A stretch of DNA of 64,000 nucleotides from Spirometra erinaceieuropaei (lineage: Eukaryota; Platyhelminthes; Cestoda; Diphyllobothriidea; Diphyllobothriidae): the NCBI GenBank assembly GCA_902702965.1, contig CACRXP010000046.1:239103-303102 (forward strand). Direction: 5' to 3'. Both the position numbers and the translations under genes were made by a program. This document shows, one piece after another, positions 1 through 13,073 of this stretch. The notes beneath the pieces were generated by a model. The model ran no database searches and had not been told where the DNA came from. It was given only the letters and a program-made list of their open reading frames with translations. The first letter of the stretch is position 1, and each line of letters starts with the position of its first letter.

Positions 1-3000
1 ACAAGAACCCCGCGTCTATTAGCTCGAAATTACGCATAATAATAACAACAAGTAACGGGTCTTGATGCACTGAAAGTCGTTCTCTCTGCCAGAACTGAAC
101 GGGGAAAGTTTCCTTTGTGTTATGATTCCTGAAACACTCGCAATATGCAGGACATTAAATCTTTCATTATTTTAGCAGATTAGAGTGACTGGCTATGCAA
201 GTGTCGTGCCAGGTACGACCATCGGCGTCAGGTAATCACGCCGGTTGCGCTGTTATCGCATCCTCCTGATACCGCACCCCGATGCATTAACTGTCCCTTA
301 GAGTGTGTTCGAGAATGAATCTGAAATTTTGGCCAAAGAAAGCTCTTGTTCCAATAATCCAGTCTATTCATTATCGGATGGACTTTCGCTGATGAATTCT
401 TCCTTTTAGATTACAGTCAGCGAGGTCCTTTTCAGTGTTAATCTTGAAGGCCATCTATATCATAACATCTGTATGTTGTTTACAATATATGAAAGCGCAG
501 AAACTGCAAGGTTTCTTTTGCACAGATTTCGTCAGGAGGTAATATGAACGCTTTAATACTGTCTTACCGGTCACTTCTTTCATAGGTAAGCACACTGGCA
601 GAGGGGAAAGCAATAGACGGAATCGCAAAATTGTCGCCATTGCAAATACTGACGTCACCAACTTAGTTGTGTTCGGTGCCAGAAGCGTTATCTTCTCTAA
701 CTGCCCCCCCAGTTAAATGAAATTCATTAAACCTTGCTGCAGACCGGTGGCACGTCAAAGCATGTTGCGCGTCAGTTATCTCAATAGTGCTGCGTTAAAT
801 AAAGAGAACTGGCGTATTATAGCCTTAGTAGCCTAGTTAAAGCACGTTATTATCTATGAGTCAACACAAGCGTCGTGGTGCTTTATAGGGTCGAAACAAT
901 TTTACAGAACTAGGGCCACAGCTCAAACAATCTTATGTTCCGATCTTGGACTATGGATACTTCCTGTCTACAATCTTCTAGGCATTACTGGGCATTAAAC
1001 TCATCTGCTCATCGTACCCACTCTCATCATACGTGTGAAATATCATAGATGACTTCTAACGTAGTATGCCTGTGACGAGGCGAACTTTCAAACATGCCAA
1101 CAGAATACAAAAAGTGGCGGAACAGTTACATGGACTGATAAGTAAGGTAGCAGGTCAATTCTTCTCGGAACTCCGAACGACTGTTCGTACAGCGTTTTCA
1201 AGGGTCACAGTTACAGTTATCATGAAGGCGACAGACGAGCTGATATACACGTGAACTTGTTCCACAATAAGGACGTCTGGCTTTTTCTCACTGTCTTCTC
1301 CTACACCCTCTTTAACAGCCTGTCTTGACGAAAAGATAGATCATGCTATTTGTGATAACCTTGAATGGTTCTACGACCTCCCTTCAATCGTACTAAAAGC
1401 ACACTGATGCTCACCGATCTCTCCCGCTCAATCGCAAAATGTCAAGGTCCCTAATGCGTCTATTGCAACTTTTGAACCAAATTTTAGGATATTAATTTTC
1501 TTAGACGATAAGGAAACTAAGTGGGTTTTGCTTAGACACTTTACGGAAATATTTGCCTACAAACCCATTTTGTCCTTCATTTCGAATCGGTTTCAGATTG
1601 GACGTGGGAAAAAGGGCCCTCCCGTACTAGAGGAGGTCTTACCTAAGTTTCAGGAGCGCCTTTTCCCGAATCTGAACCTGAACCCTAACCTTAGCATTAA
1701 CCCTAAGTCTGAGCCCGGTTCCAATCCTTAATCCTCATTATCCCAAACCTAACCATGGCTATAATCTCTCACCCCCAGGATTTGACGCAACGTCAGTTGC
1801 AATACGTCAGGTTAATGTTTTCGTGTGTCATCCAATCTCAAAGTACTGACAATGAACGTCAATTAGAACGACAAAAGTAAATATGCCACCAGCACAATCG
1901 ACTGCTTTCTCCACCATAGGGCAACCTTGGTTACTTGTTTACAGAAGGAGTTAAATTAAAAACTTGTAAGCTATTCAGGCATACTGAATACAATGGTCCT
2001 CGAGAGTTTATTATTTCCGTCGGAAGTCGGTGTTCAGAAAACTAAAACAACAAACGTAAATAAAACGATGACCAAAGAAAATGGGGTGTGAAACAGAGTC
2101 CGGTGGCGTGGATGCGTTCGCGTCATATGAATATCGCAGAACAGTTCTGTTGCATATGTTATTGAAAAAAGCTTTTCATGCACTCTTGTGCGGTCCCAAA
2201 AGTTCCGATGAATGGGAGTCCTTCATCGTCTTTCATGGAATTTGTAACGGGTGTTTGAAGCCACACGTCATAAGCTGCATCCCAGAAGCCTTATGAACTC
2301 AAGCCAAGCCTTAACAATAATCTCGAATCAAGGAGGATTAAAATAAAATAAAACAGTCTACTTAATCGTATTACGTACACAAAAACGTGTCATAATTGAA
2401 ATCAAACCGAACGAGAATACGAAACTCGTTCGACCAAATGGAGAAGCCTTAGGACAGAATCGAAAGAACGACCGCGAATTTGCGCCGGGCACATTACTCC
2501 TTGCGATTGAGGGATCTGCCATAGACCGCAGACATTGTTGATATTTCCTTTGTATGATTTGCAATAAGAGTTGATTTTTAAATGAATGAGAGCTTCCTAT
2601 TTTCAGAGGATGGGATATTGTATTCTATAGACCGTTGAGTACCAAACGCAGTCTGAGGTGTCCAAAAGTCAGAAGAGATTAAAGCGGACTGTGGGCACAG
2701 ACAGCTAACAGAGTCGGAAACCAACTGTCTTAAGATGGAAGCGGGTTGTTGACCCTTGCAAGCTCTATACCTTGTTGTACTGGGCAGCTACCGCAGATTA
2801 CATCAAATAGTCGCAAACTATTAAATATAATTCGTATTCGTTTCAGAACTTGAATAGATGCTTCCTTATATTGATGGAAAAATGTAAATTCTGGTTTAAC
2901 ACGAGAAAATACGCGGCAGCCAAAATGTCCGCAGATGAGATTCAGATTGCAGCTTAATACACGTATGTTAACGGGCATAGGGTAGATTCCTCAGGTAAGC

Positions 3001-4118
3001 CCTAGGAGATTTAAATAGGAAGGCTTTTGGGGAAAATATCCTCTCGTGCTTAGGTGAAGTTTGACTGTTACTGGGACATGAATAATCGCGGAACATAGGG
3101 GTGTAACAAATTATCTCTTTTAGAGACTACGCCGCCTTTTCACAATAGTTTTAAAAACGCGGAACACCTAGAATTACGTGCCCGCTGAGAAGTGAGTAGA
3201 TTCGTGTACAAGCACCATATATTATGACTTCCTATGAGTATAGGGCTCCTCGACCGCCCAGCGGACAAAGCCACTGTGGTGGATAGGCCACAGGAATAGA
3301 AACCCCCCATCACACAGGTGGGCTAAAGATCACATCGAGCGGCACGTTTTCTCTGCATCCATCCGTTGTCTGGTTCTCATCTGCAGCTCCACGAAACTGC
3401 TAAAAAGAGTTACCACACCCCTGTTAAACCAAATGAAGCCAACAGATGTGGTGCTGATGCACTGACGAAGTCTGCTTCAATTACCAGAGATGGAAAGTCG
3501 GAGTTGAAGGCAGTAAATCGAAGCTCCCGCCAAAATTTCGTCATGCGTCACCGTACGAGCAAAATTTGCGAACGGGAATAAACAGTTCATTAAAATCTTC
3601 AGACAACGGAAAATTAAGAAGTCTGTTGTCCGGGTCCAGCCCTCCTGCGACGCCAAAACGTCCACTGCTTATCAACAATCGATGAAAAACTTTGAACACT
3701 TCCACTTGCGCTGCCTATCATGATAGTGATATAAATAAAGCGTTTTGTAGATGAGAAAACCTTGCAAAGGAGCGATACGAGAAGGTGGACTCAAGTTCAA
3801 TAGAGCGGTCAGGTAGACACATATCGGACGCGCAGTGGCGTGGTGATTGTTTGCAAGCATCGTTGCTGCAACTGATCCCAGACGAAGAAAAAATGACATA
3901 GAGGTCATAGTGGAAACCTCCTACAGCTATCATAAAAGACGCTGTCGTAGACCCCGAAAACGTGGAGCTCTTAAACGGTTGCTGGTTTGCTTTCTTTCAG
4001 TGAAACAAAGGGGAGTCGCGTGATCACAAGACTGTAACTTAGGCTAACTGAATGCCTTCACATTCACGTCACCAACGGCATGCGCTTACAGCAAAAGACT
4101 GAATAGCAGACAGACGAT
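1..4118. other. AT-leaning stretch without a recognised gene
   Basis: Only short open frames (up to about 80 codons) are present, none with recognisable protein motifs or convincing splice signals. A degenerate telomere-like patch near 1.7 kb is listed separately. The stretch could be intergenic, an intron of an unseen gene, or eroded repeat sequence. Confidence 0.5.
1676..1762. repeat. Degenerate CCCTAA telomere-like patch
   Basis: Several AACCCTAA-like units (for example ACCCTAACC near 1682 and ACCCTAAG near 1698) occur with diverged spacers. CCCTAA/TTAGGG is the flatworm telomere unit, so this reads as an old interstitial telomere-like repeat. It is short and eroded compared with the array at 23.2 kb. 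Confidence 0.5.
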
Positions 4119-4290
<172 letters not shown>

Positions 4291-4690
4291 ACCATAGTAA
4301 TGAATCACTCGAGGAGCACGCAGGACGGTGAGCCAGATGGTCGAGCAATCATCACGCCAGCACCAAACACAGGTGATGAGATTTCAACAATTAACAACTT
4401 GCATTCTGGCCACTAAGCCATTAGCGCACCAGCGGGCAACAATTCTCGGTGAAGAGGAGAGCGGTTAATTATCATAGGTATGCAGTAGTATAGGGACTGC
4501 ATCCTATAAACAGTGCAACCTCCTGTGCACGAATCACCCGTATCTTCTTTCTTCTCTGATGATGGGTTCGAGCGAGAATCCGAAACGTCAGGCGAACCAA
4601 GCTCTTGCTCCAGCGATCGCTTCAACTTCTTATCAATTAGTTCCTGGAACTCATATCATCGCTTATATCGGCAATCTCTTACATTGCTTT
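4291..4690 (+). mobile_element. Penelope-like element, 5'-truncated 3' end
   Basis: The plus-strand frame encodes DGEPDGRAII then NTGDEISTINN, which closely matches the carboxy end of the GIY-YIG protein in the two copies at 56-58 kb (GEPDGRTII, NTGDEISTINN). The 3' untranslated part follows with the same hammerhead-like core and a shared tail to about 4680. Reverse transcriptase and the GIY-YIG catalytic part are absent, so the copy is dead. It is more diverged than the 56-58 kb pair, which suggests an older insertion. Confidence 0.85.
4556..4589 (+). ncRNA. Hammerhead-ribozyme-like core in PLE 3' region (copy A)
   Basis: CTGATGA (4556-4562) is followed by one unpaired T, a six-pair helix GGGTTC/GAATCC (one G-U pair) closing the loop GAGCGA, then GAAA (4582-4585) and CGTC. 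This is the C-U-G-A-N-G-A / stem II / G-A-A-A order of a type I hammerhead. The ACGT after GAA would give a two-pair stem III without a loop, as in minimal hammerheads that work as dimers. Hammerheads are known in Penelope-like elements. Activity is not shown, and stem I here is weak. Confidence 0.6.
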
Positions 4691-5809
4691 ACACCACATA
4701 ATTCATTACACGAAAGAACGCTGACACCGAGTCATGACTAGCCTCGTACACCAAGAAATAGGGGCGAAGTAAAGTACTTGTGGCTTTTATTACAGAGCAG
4801 ATACGGGAAGCGGAAAAGTTGAGTGCAAAGAAATACTGTCTCGCGAATGTGCCCGCTTCAACATGCCTGATAAAAGATATGCGGACAGTGGGCAATCACC
4901 TCAGAAGTCAGGAGAGAAGTTTCAATGGTCGGATTGTTTACTATGACTCGACTGAGGACAGAATGTCTTATATTTCTCAGACTAATTTTTGTCACAAATA
5001 AAACACCACCTTGTCAAGTTGATTCGATAGCTCAGCTGTCAGTTTACATTCAGACGTTGCCTGAATATTTTTCAAGCTGGAGATAACGGACTGCGTAGTC
5101 TGCTCAATAAGAATTAACTTAGAGACTGACAAGCTGGCACTACTTAAATGCTAGCTGAGCTGTACAAATTCCAGAGGGCTGTATCCTTGAAGCCACCAGT
5201 CTCAGCCGAATCAACACCTTATTACCTCCGTTTCACTTAGGCTAACAAGGGTTTCATGTATAAATGCTACTGAGTTATTTCGTAGTTCGACGAACTTAAG
5301 ACCTGTTTTTGTCGGTGTTTGCAGATTTTTTGGATGAAGAAAAATTCGGCTGGAGTCGAAAAGACTTCCTCCATGACCTAAATATGTCCGACTAACAGGA
5401 ATACACATGAGCAGTACTTCGCTCCTTCCCTGTCCCATTCAACTGTAAGGAATCGGCCCTTTCATGACTAAATTTTCTCCATATATTCCTCTGCCCCAAT
5501 AATCATAATGAGAATAGCGTCATTCATCCACCTGGAAAGTGGTAGGTAAAATTTTTTTCAAAATATTCGAGCAAACAGTATTTTGGCGCCGCAGTATGGG
5601 TAGTAGAAATAAGCGGGTGTCATGCATGCATGCATGCTAATGACCCAATCGAGTCGTAAACGTAAAGTGCACGCAGAATTCTTCTCAGTATGATACATAA
5701 ATATCACAAAGTTATACGCTTGGGGAAGATTAACAAAAAGGGGAAATTTAATAGAATGCTGTACATGGAGGTGGGTGTGGGGGGAGGGGAAGAAGGTTTT
5801 GTGGGGAAA
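4691..5809. other. Flank downstream of the NOL4-family gene, no gene seen
   Basis: This lies 3' of the NOL4-family stop codon on the minus strand. An ATTAAA variant poly(A) signal (5747-5752, minus strand) lies about 60 bases after the stop and could end the transcript. A perfect CATGCATGCATGCATGC run lies at 5621-5637. No other coding sequence is supported. Confidence 0.4.
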
Positions 5810-5980
5810 TCAAACGTTACTGGAAAAGTTGAGCGGCAAATGGGTAAGCGAAGCCTTAGTGGCTTTGAAGTGGCCCTCAAGTATTTCAGCTTTTTTCAAG
5901 AGCATTTGCGAAACCCCTTTTATATACTCTAAGGCGTCCTGCATGACGTCCTGGTAGTGTTGGAAGTAAGAAATATCGTC
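5810..5980 (-). CDS. nol4: NOL4-family protein, last coding exon
   Basis: The exon begins after an AAATTTCAG acceptor and runs 56 codons to a stop. The peptide (DDISYFQHYQDVMQ, then KGVSQMLLKKAEILE) has the helical pattern of the last segment of NOL4 proteins, where a short terminal helix ends with a repeated leucine and acidic pattern (human ends in a segment with LRSADELENLI, from memory). The 105-base upstream intron is phase 0. The protein is presumed nuclear or nucleolar; the molecular role of NOL4 proteins is poorly known. Confidence 0.75.
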   Translation of the reverse strand, partial: DDISYFQHYQDVMQDALEYIKGVSQMLLKKAEILEGHFKATKASLTHLPLNFSSNV

Positions 5981-6085
5981 CTGAAATTTAAAAAAATCAA
6001 AGAAAATTCGTTTAGTTGGTATTAAACGTCTACTCAAACAAAGTATAGTAGGCGGTTATGACATTCTTAAAAATCGCAGAGTCAC

Positions 6086-6740
6086 CTGTGTCAGTGGACG
6101 CACATCAAGAAGGCGAGCAGTGGCTTCATTGAGAGTGGGACTGTATTTTGCTGCTGCAAAATGGGCTGGCGGTGCCGATATATCCTGTCTAACAGGCCCT
6201 GAGAAACTTGGCAATCTCGAGGATCCCTGGTTTCCAACCTCCCCCGGTTGGTAGGCACTTTTATAGAAGTCAGAAACAGCTGTCCGTTTCTCATAACACT
6301 CCAGTCCAGAGTGAGAGGACTCGAGGTTGCTTGATTTGGCGTTCCCATAGGGGGTATGAACAGGACTCTGGTGGAGAGTCGTGGTGTCTGCAGCACCACT
6401 CTCGCCACTTCTCCCGTTACCGTTTATGGGAAACATGAGCGACTGCATTGCTGCTGTACGGAGCGCTAGACTGAAATCAGAGCCAAAATGAGAGCTAAGG
6501 TGGAATGCTGCAGGAAATAGTCGCATCATCGCAGCCACGTAGTCCCGCTCAAAGTCTAGCGCATGGTTGGTGGACAGCAATGTGGATGACGAGGATGACG
6601 AGGAGGTGGAAGGAGCAATGGCAGTCTGATCCTTTAGACTGCTCGTTGTAGCTGTCTTGTTCGCTGTCGATGCCAACATCACACCAGGTTGAAGTTTCTC
6701 CTCGAGAGAATGCTGCTGTTGAGATGGAAGAGATTGTTGT

Positions 6741-6772
<32 letters not shown>

Positions 6773-6934
6773 TTGGAGCGCTTTTCTGCACCCAGGAGGG
6801 CCAGCCGACTTGACGCATTCGAAGTAACTTGCTGAATCCGACCAACAGGATGAATCAGACTTTCGAACACTATTCTCGGGCTGTAGATCGTTCTTCTGGT
6901 CGCATATTGTTGATCCTTGTTCTTTTCTTAGCTC
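6086..6934 (-). CDS. nol4: NOL4-family protein, penultimate coding exon, poly-Gln and Ser-rich
   Basis: This 849-base exon (283 codons, phase 0 at both ends) runs from a CAAAG acceptor to a CACAG/GTGACT donor. The acceptor choice is the least certain boundary, because nearby AGs exist. The encoded region is mostly disordered: an acidic and serine-rich start, a run of about 14 glutamines (bases about 6731-6775), a serine stretch, then the more conserved segment with DYVAAMMRLFPAAFHLSSHF. It ends SPTLNEATARLLDVRPLTQ, equivalent to the S-P-T-x-x-x-A segment that starts the C-terminal conserved part of NOL4. The intron to the next exon is only 105 bases. Confidence 0.72.
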
Positions 6935-7207
6935 CTTTGACAAGAGGTTTTTAACAAAATAAGTCATATTGCATGAGCTATGTTACACTGATCTTACCTC
7001 AAAGATCAAGCAAAATAATCGAAATGGTTTTGCAGTTTTAATTTCCTGTACAATTATCTTAAAACACGCGAATCAATCCGCTCTGGATAACTTACTCTGC
7101 TGGTATGGAAAAGAACCCACTTAAACCATGGTAAAAGTTCAGAATTTCCTTAATAATTAAATGTACTATATTGGAGCCTGAAAATTTAAAAAGACATGTG
7201 AACTAAC

Positions 7208-7507
7208 TTGTCGAAGCTGCTCGATGTCCTTCGTTACGAGGTTGAGGGCCGACATAACCATCTGACGAGCCTCTATTGACAGTCCGTTCAAAGGGGGCTC
7301 TTTCATATTAATCTGTCCACGATTCTTCTTAGAATTGCGTCGACAAGCCTTTAAGTAGGCTCGAATACGATTTCGATGGCGTTTCGACTCTAACTGTGGC
7401 CAGGCTTTGGCACAGATACGTTCAAGCGCGCTGATTGCATGTCGCGGTTGCTCGCAAAAGGTAATTGTCCGATCCAGTGTCTCATCAACCAACTTACGGA
7501 CGAAATT
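7208..7507 (-). CDS. nol4: NOL4-family protein, conserved helical-domain exon
   Basis: This is the diagnostic exon: 300 bases, phase 0 at both ends, acceptor TATTCTAG and donor CAA/GTTAGT. It starts NFVRKLVDETLDR and contains RHRNRIRAYLKACRR. Human NOL4, from memory, has FVRLFVDENLDR and RKRIRTYLKSCRR at the same spacing, with a tryptophan or phenylalanine-Pro pair between (here AWPQLESK). The exon ends in a helical stretch (SALNLVTKDIEQLRQ) matching the Arg/Gln-rich end of the vertebrate segment. Family assignment is firm; orthology to NOL4 versus NOL4L is not resolved. Confidence 0.85.
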
Positions 7508-8212
7508 CTAGAATAGATTATCACAGTTAGTGTAAGTGGGATAGATGTCATAGAATGAATTGTCGTTAACAGGTAATGTCTATAGTCAAACCCCTGAACA
7601 CTCAGTGCACGGATCATCTGCTTACCTTCAGATTATTCCGTCTCCTAAACGGGATGTCCAACTTCGCAAAATGGAGCAGTTCCCTTACACTCAAACGTCT
7701 TATCCTTAACCTCAAAGACCTCTGTGTAGCCTACGAACGAAGGAAACACTAACACAGGTGTCAAGTCTCAATCCAGTCGTTGATAATGCGCACATGGACA
7801 TGCAGCCGAATTGCTGACGAAAACACGAAAGAATGTGCCAGTGATATTTATTAATCCCAAGGAACCCCTGATAATTTATTCACTGCTGCTTCTACCTGCA
7901 TGCTTCAACCATTATCATAATTAACTGGATAAATGGTGTTTACGTAGGGCCAAGCGAAGCGTCCTGATGGCTTCAAAAATGTGAATGAACTGAGAGCCCA
8001 CAAATGAACATGACAAACGATCTGCATGGGCATCTTTCAGGTGTCTTATAAGTCAGTCATCCAAAGGTGCTGACCCGAGATTAGTGCCCAGCCTCTTAGC
8101 ATTAGGCTGAAATCAGCATATCTCTCGCAGATAGTGCTTCCGCCGCAGACGCAGCAGAGTCATTTCCCTTATATTGACTGCAAGGGACTCTTAACGGTTA
8201 AAAGTGCACGTA

Positions 8213-9032
8213 CAGTGCGTAACCGATCTCATGAAATTTCGGCCGAAATTCTGAAATGCGTTTTCGACTAGAAAGGATTAATAAGGTGGCGTTGTAATAG
8301 TACTCATCATATAACATAATCCTATAGCATTTTGAACTCAACCGGATGTAGGCTTTTGACTGCACTTCTTTCTGACCTCCAGCAGAAAACCACTCGGTAA
8401 CAAATGACTACTTAAGTAGCATGCACTTTTCGGATTAATTCAGCCGTTGCAATAGCGTTTAGAGATTTCGGTCTATAAGCTACATGCTTTCCGCGTGAGG
8501 AAAATCCTATATTCCTCTATGCACTTAGAAGGATACTGTACAGAGTTCACAAACCTATGCGATAGATGCGGGTTGTGTTGTACACTTCACGAGGAACACT
8601 GATAAACGGACACGTGCGGTGCTATATATATAAACACCGCACTTTCTTAAAAACCCTATAATAAGAAACTTTTAAAACCGAAAGATAACCTTCCTTGGGG
8701 TATAAATATATAGTCAGTGTAGCTTTCCACCAAAAAAGTAAAGGAAAGCGTATGTTTGTGCATGTTTCACATAAAATATATTTGAATTCATATGACCATC
8801 CGAAATCTATGCGAAAGATGCATGCTGCTTAAGTAGTCATTTTGTACTGAGCAGGTTTTCTGCTGGAGGTCAGAAAGAAGTGCAGTCAAAAGCCGACATC
8901 CGGATGAGTTCAAAATGCTATAGGATTATGTTATATGATGAGTACTATTACAACGCCACCTTATTAATCCTTCCTAGTCGAAAACGCATTTCAGAATTTC
9001 GGCCAACATTTCATGAGATCGGTCACGCACTG
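8213..9032. mobile_element. Foldback MITE-like element, copy M1
   Basis: Long inverted arms (about 8213-8470 and 8810-9032) start with CAGTGCGTGACC-like termini and are flanked by TA on both sides, the target duplication of Tc1/mariner-type elements. The arms share distinctive blocks such as TCATGAAAT, CCTATAGCATTTTGA and CTACTTAAGTAG. The interior has no transposase. An 8-bp perfect hairpin (GTGCGGTG at 8614, CACCGCAC at 8635) around an AT-rich loop lies near the centre. It sits inside the intron between the third and second identified NOL4 exons. Confidence 0.85.
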
Positions 9033-9034
9033 TA

Positions 9035-10672
9035 AATCCTATAGGTTTTGCTTTTAACGCTCGCGGAAGAAGTTACATTATCCTCCATACAAACGGACTT
9101 TGATGGGATGAACGTGGGTTTCGAAAACGGGTTGTGCTTTCGCATTATGCTTAAATGGGGACCACATGGGTTAACCGGAAACTCCACGTTACGCCCATAA
9201 CTACACCTTACCGACGGTACCTAACAGAAAGGGGTAAAGTGAGTGAGGCCAACCATAAGGTAGATTTCCCTTCATTGACCCCTTACCTAATGTCCCCACT
9301 ATAATAAAGCTGACGTTATTTCGAGAGATCACAACACGCCAAAAGTCAAGTGACGGAAGGTTGCCACCTGAAGGGTTAACTTGGTCATCTCCAGGGTACC
9401 TCCATATGATACCTCTCAGTGATATGGGGTCCGTTAAATTAAATTCATGTACACTAAAAGTCACATAGGCTGAACTTTTAAACATTTACCACTGGATCAT
9501 TGTGCGTGTCAGAGGGCAGAGTGAGGTAAACACGGCGAAATCTCCCTCACTTTATGTTTATTTTCGTCACCTCTCCAGCAGTCAATAGGCCTCCTAGGTC
9601 ATTATAGAAGAAATATTTGTACGACGAATCATCCAGTAGATATCCGGTAACCTAGCTGGTTTTCCGAGTTTCCCAAATTCCCAATCGCCTTTGATATCCA
9701 GATTTTAGATGATTCGAACATCCATAGATCTTCTGACTCCAATCACGATGGATGTCAGTCGTCAAAGAAATATTTCAATACTTTATGGGTCAAACACGGA
9801 AATATGGACCTTCCCCGTACTATAGGTGGCCCCACGCTAACTTCCAGAGAGTACCTACCCCCGTGTACTAAATTGGACCCTAAAACTAATTGGAATTCAG
9901 ACAAAACAATCTGTAATACGGGGCCTTATTCCAGTGCCCAACCATTTTATGAAGTGTGAGATGACTTACCAGAGTAAAAAAGAACAAATCATGCAGACAC
10001 CCCCCGGAAAGTGTGCACGCAGTATAAAATGGAAACTCTGAGGTCATGCGAAGGATCCTGTTAAATGTTTATGAATTCCTAAGATATAATTTTTTGAGCA
10101 GCCGAGATTCTCAACCACCAAGCAGTAACAGGATGCAGTCCGCATAAGTTCTTACACAAGTGAATTTCTGTCCATTTTTTCTGGAAAACTATTGGCTCTT
10201 TCACAGCAAATGAAGTCGACTGTAAAAATGTATAGCAATTATGCGGAGATTTTTGGACATAGTTCGCCCAGACGACTGAGGATGCCCTTGATAGATGGAT
10301 AGGTTCTAAACTGTGTTTCTTAGCTACGACTCAACGGTTTTTCATTTTCGGACCATGCTATGTGAAATCGCATGTTAGTCTGGCCCTGGAACTTAAGAGG
10401 GCGAAGGCTCCGTCGAGGTTGTATTTTCATGCAGACGCAACCAAAAAAACATACATATTTGTCCGAAATAAGTCACCGAGCTCGCTCTCTATAATGTCGG
10501 AATTGCCTGATCACAAAAGCAGTCAAGCCCACTGATGACGCCATTTTGGAACGATGTTCTCTCGAGTTTACCTTGATGCCCTAGGACCGGAGTTGCACCG
10601 GGTCTGTGAGCGCGAACTGAGCTGGCAATATCTGGCCACATAAATGTCTAGAATAAATAAGAAAATACTAAC
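9035..10672. other. Remaining intron of the NOL4-family gene
   Basis: Non-coding by the gene model. One minus-strand open frame (9201-9485, 94 codons) has no recognisable motif and no paired splice signals. No repeat was recognised in this part. Confidence 0.4.
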
Positions 10673-11143
10673 ATTGTAAGCAGCTACAAGAAGCTCCGGA
10701 CCAACGATTCCGGCCTCCTCTTGTTCAGTCTCCTCCTCTGGACTGGTAGAAAATTTGAAGGGCGGCTTGAGATCAGAGAAGAGTTTTGTGTTTAGAAAAC
10801 CACTGCGTGACTGCTGGTGTTGCTTATGTTGTTGGTGATTATGGTGATGACTTTCGATCCTCCCAGTCGGAGAAGAGGAGGAGGTGAACGTCTGTGTCAA
10901 GGACAGGGATTTGGAGGTCTGAAAGTCGAAATACTTGGATTGCGATGTCTGTAGAGCGGAGGCAGTGGGAGAGAAGCTGTCTCGTAAATAATCCCTGATC
11001 CGTTCACCGGCCACCTCAGTGTCGCTGGTAGGGCTTACATGTTCAGACGAAAGTTTCCGACATCGCTTCTTCTCATCAGAACTGACTGGTGAGTCGCCAT
11101 CTTCGTGATAAGTGTTGGCGATAGAATTCGTGAAGCTGCGTTT
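10673..11143 (-). CDS. nol4: NOL4-family protein, upstream disordered exon
   Basis: This 471-base exon (157 codons, phase 0 at both ends) has acceptor GTATTTTTAG and donor AAT/GTTAGT. It starts KRSFTNSIANTYHEDGD and ends VAAYN, which joins to NFVRKLVDE of the next exon; vertebrate NOL4 has AFN then MFVRLFVDE at that point. The interior is low complexity: a basic cluster EKKRCRK (nuclear localisation-like), Ser/Thr-rich stretches, a His/Gln patch and an acidic segment PEEETEQEEAG. A short FLNTKLFSDLKPP segment resembles the LLISDLK motif before the helical domain. Confidence 0.75.
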
Positions 11144-13073
11144 CTAAAAATACACGGAAAGTGGTCTGTCATGATTTCATTGAACGTCGGGAGCCAGTTA
11201 GCATCTCTGCATCCATTAGCATGCATTCATTTCAATATGCAAAGTAAAACCGTGCATTCGAACCATCGGATATCCACTGCTGGATATTTTATGGCCATAA
11301 GCGTGACGCTTTACTGGATGACAGAAAACGGCCTCGTTCGCATACTATCAGTCTACGCTGATACGTTGATGCAGAACCTGTCGTTTTCACACTTTGGACT
11401 CCTCGACGGAAGATGAGCGGCTGAACTAGTTAACACTGATCGAACTACACTGCTTTCTGGTACTGCAGTAAAATCTCAAGCGCACCAGATGAATTTCATT
11501 TATCGGGGAATTTCATCCAATAAAATTTGAACAAGTGACTTCATAACAGTGACATATATGGCCATTTTAAGAATTCGTAATAAATGATTTTCCATTTGTG
11601 TAAAAGTGTTTGCAGCGGTTTATAAAAATATCAACCCATACTTACAACATGAACTTCTCTTGAAACTGGTCTTTTCAATACATATATCCCCCCTTCTTGC
11701 CCTCAGAAACTGAGGCAAACATGGGCTTCCACGTCAAATTTACCTCTGTCTGCAACCTACATTGGCTTGAAAAAGGAGCTTATGTTATAAAGACCTTACT
11801 CTTGAACAAGACGAAATGAAGTCCCAGCGCCAGTTCCCTATCAGAGCGCGTATTATCAAGTACTCGGAATGTTTGGTACTTTGATATTTATGAGCGGTCT
11901 TTAAATAATGGAAATGAGGTAGTTATCTATGGCAAGTAGAACACCACACAAAATATTACTTTTTGTATCGAATATAGAACAGACAAATTCCATGTCTAAC
12001 TGCAATGGTAAAATCAGTTTGATAAAAAACGTCACTCATAAGCCTCAAAATGTGCATCATGGAAATATACCAGTTAAGTTTTAATGAGGCGTTCTACCTG
12101 AAACTTTCACACAAGCTTTACAATCCTGGCTTCTTCATATCGAGGAAATTGGCTATTCAAAAAGCAGACCTCAACAGTTTTTTTGAAAGGTGGGATTAAT
12201 GAGCCGAGGAGACAACTTAAATGATTAACAAGGACGAAATTTCGAAATAAAAATTCACTTCGCAATGCAATGACGATTATAGTAAACTGATCTAAACGGT
12301 AGTGATCTATTTTCTTCGAAAGGCGAAGTCAAAAAAACTTATTCTCTAAAAACTCAGGCATAGTCAAAAACACTCATTTGCTTGGTATAAAAACAGCTAC
12401 AATCATTGGTTCGCATCCGCACATGACTTGAAAGTGTCCAGTGGAATCTTGCTTCGATCGAAGCATCCTTTCTGCTCGCCACCTAAACCTTGTATTATGA
12501 TTGAAAACCCCATAAATGAGCTATGGCTTGCGACTTCCAAGGAGAGTCCTTTGTCGATCTATCAAGTTTGGGGGTCGTTCTTCCTTGCGTTCGGACACAG
12601 CTGACTAATGACGTTTAATAAGACGAAATGTCCGCATAAATCTCCGGCTGTTTCGATAGTATTCCCCAGTTATTGATTGTTCGGCCTTTATGCAACTACT
12701 TGAGTGGATTTCAACCAGGAGCTCTAAAGCAAAGGAGCACCGTCATATTTTTTCCTATAATTGAGAACGACTTTTGATCTCTAAATTCAGGCGATTTGTT
12801 TCATGCTTGTCTTCTTTAAAACAAAATCTATAAATGTTTTGCCTGCGATTTTCCTTTAGTAATCATCTGCTTTAAACAAGTCATTTTGTTGACTACACTT
12901 AATCCTTACAGATTTTGTACTCCTGGCTACATTTAATGAAACCGCGAGTCATCAACAAAAGGTTTGGCACAAAAGTTGACATAGCACCGGGCCTGCTACT
13001 ATGGTCCTCCCACAAAAAAGGAAATTTAATTGTTCATAACCATGACAATGCATCTAAAAACATTTAGTCTAAC
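11144..13073. other. NOL4-family intron, nothing recognised
   Basis: AT-rich sequence between two phase-0 exons. The plus-strand open frame at 11105-11416 overlaps the exon edge and has no motif. No repeat element was recognised. Confidence 0.45.
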
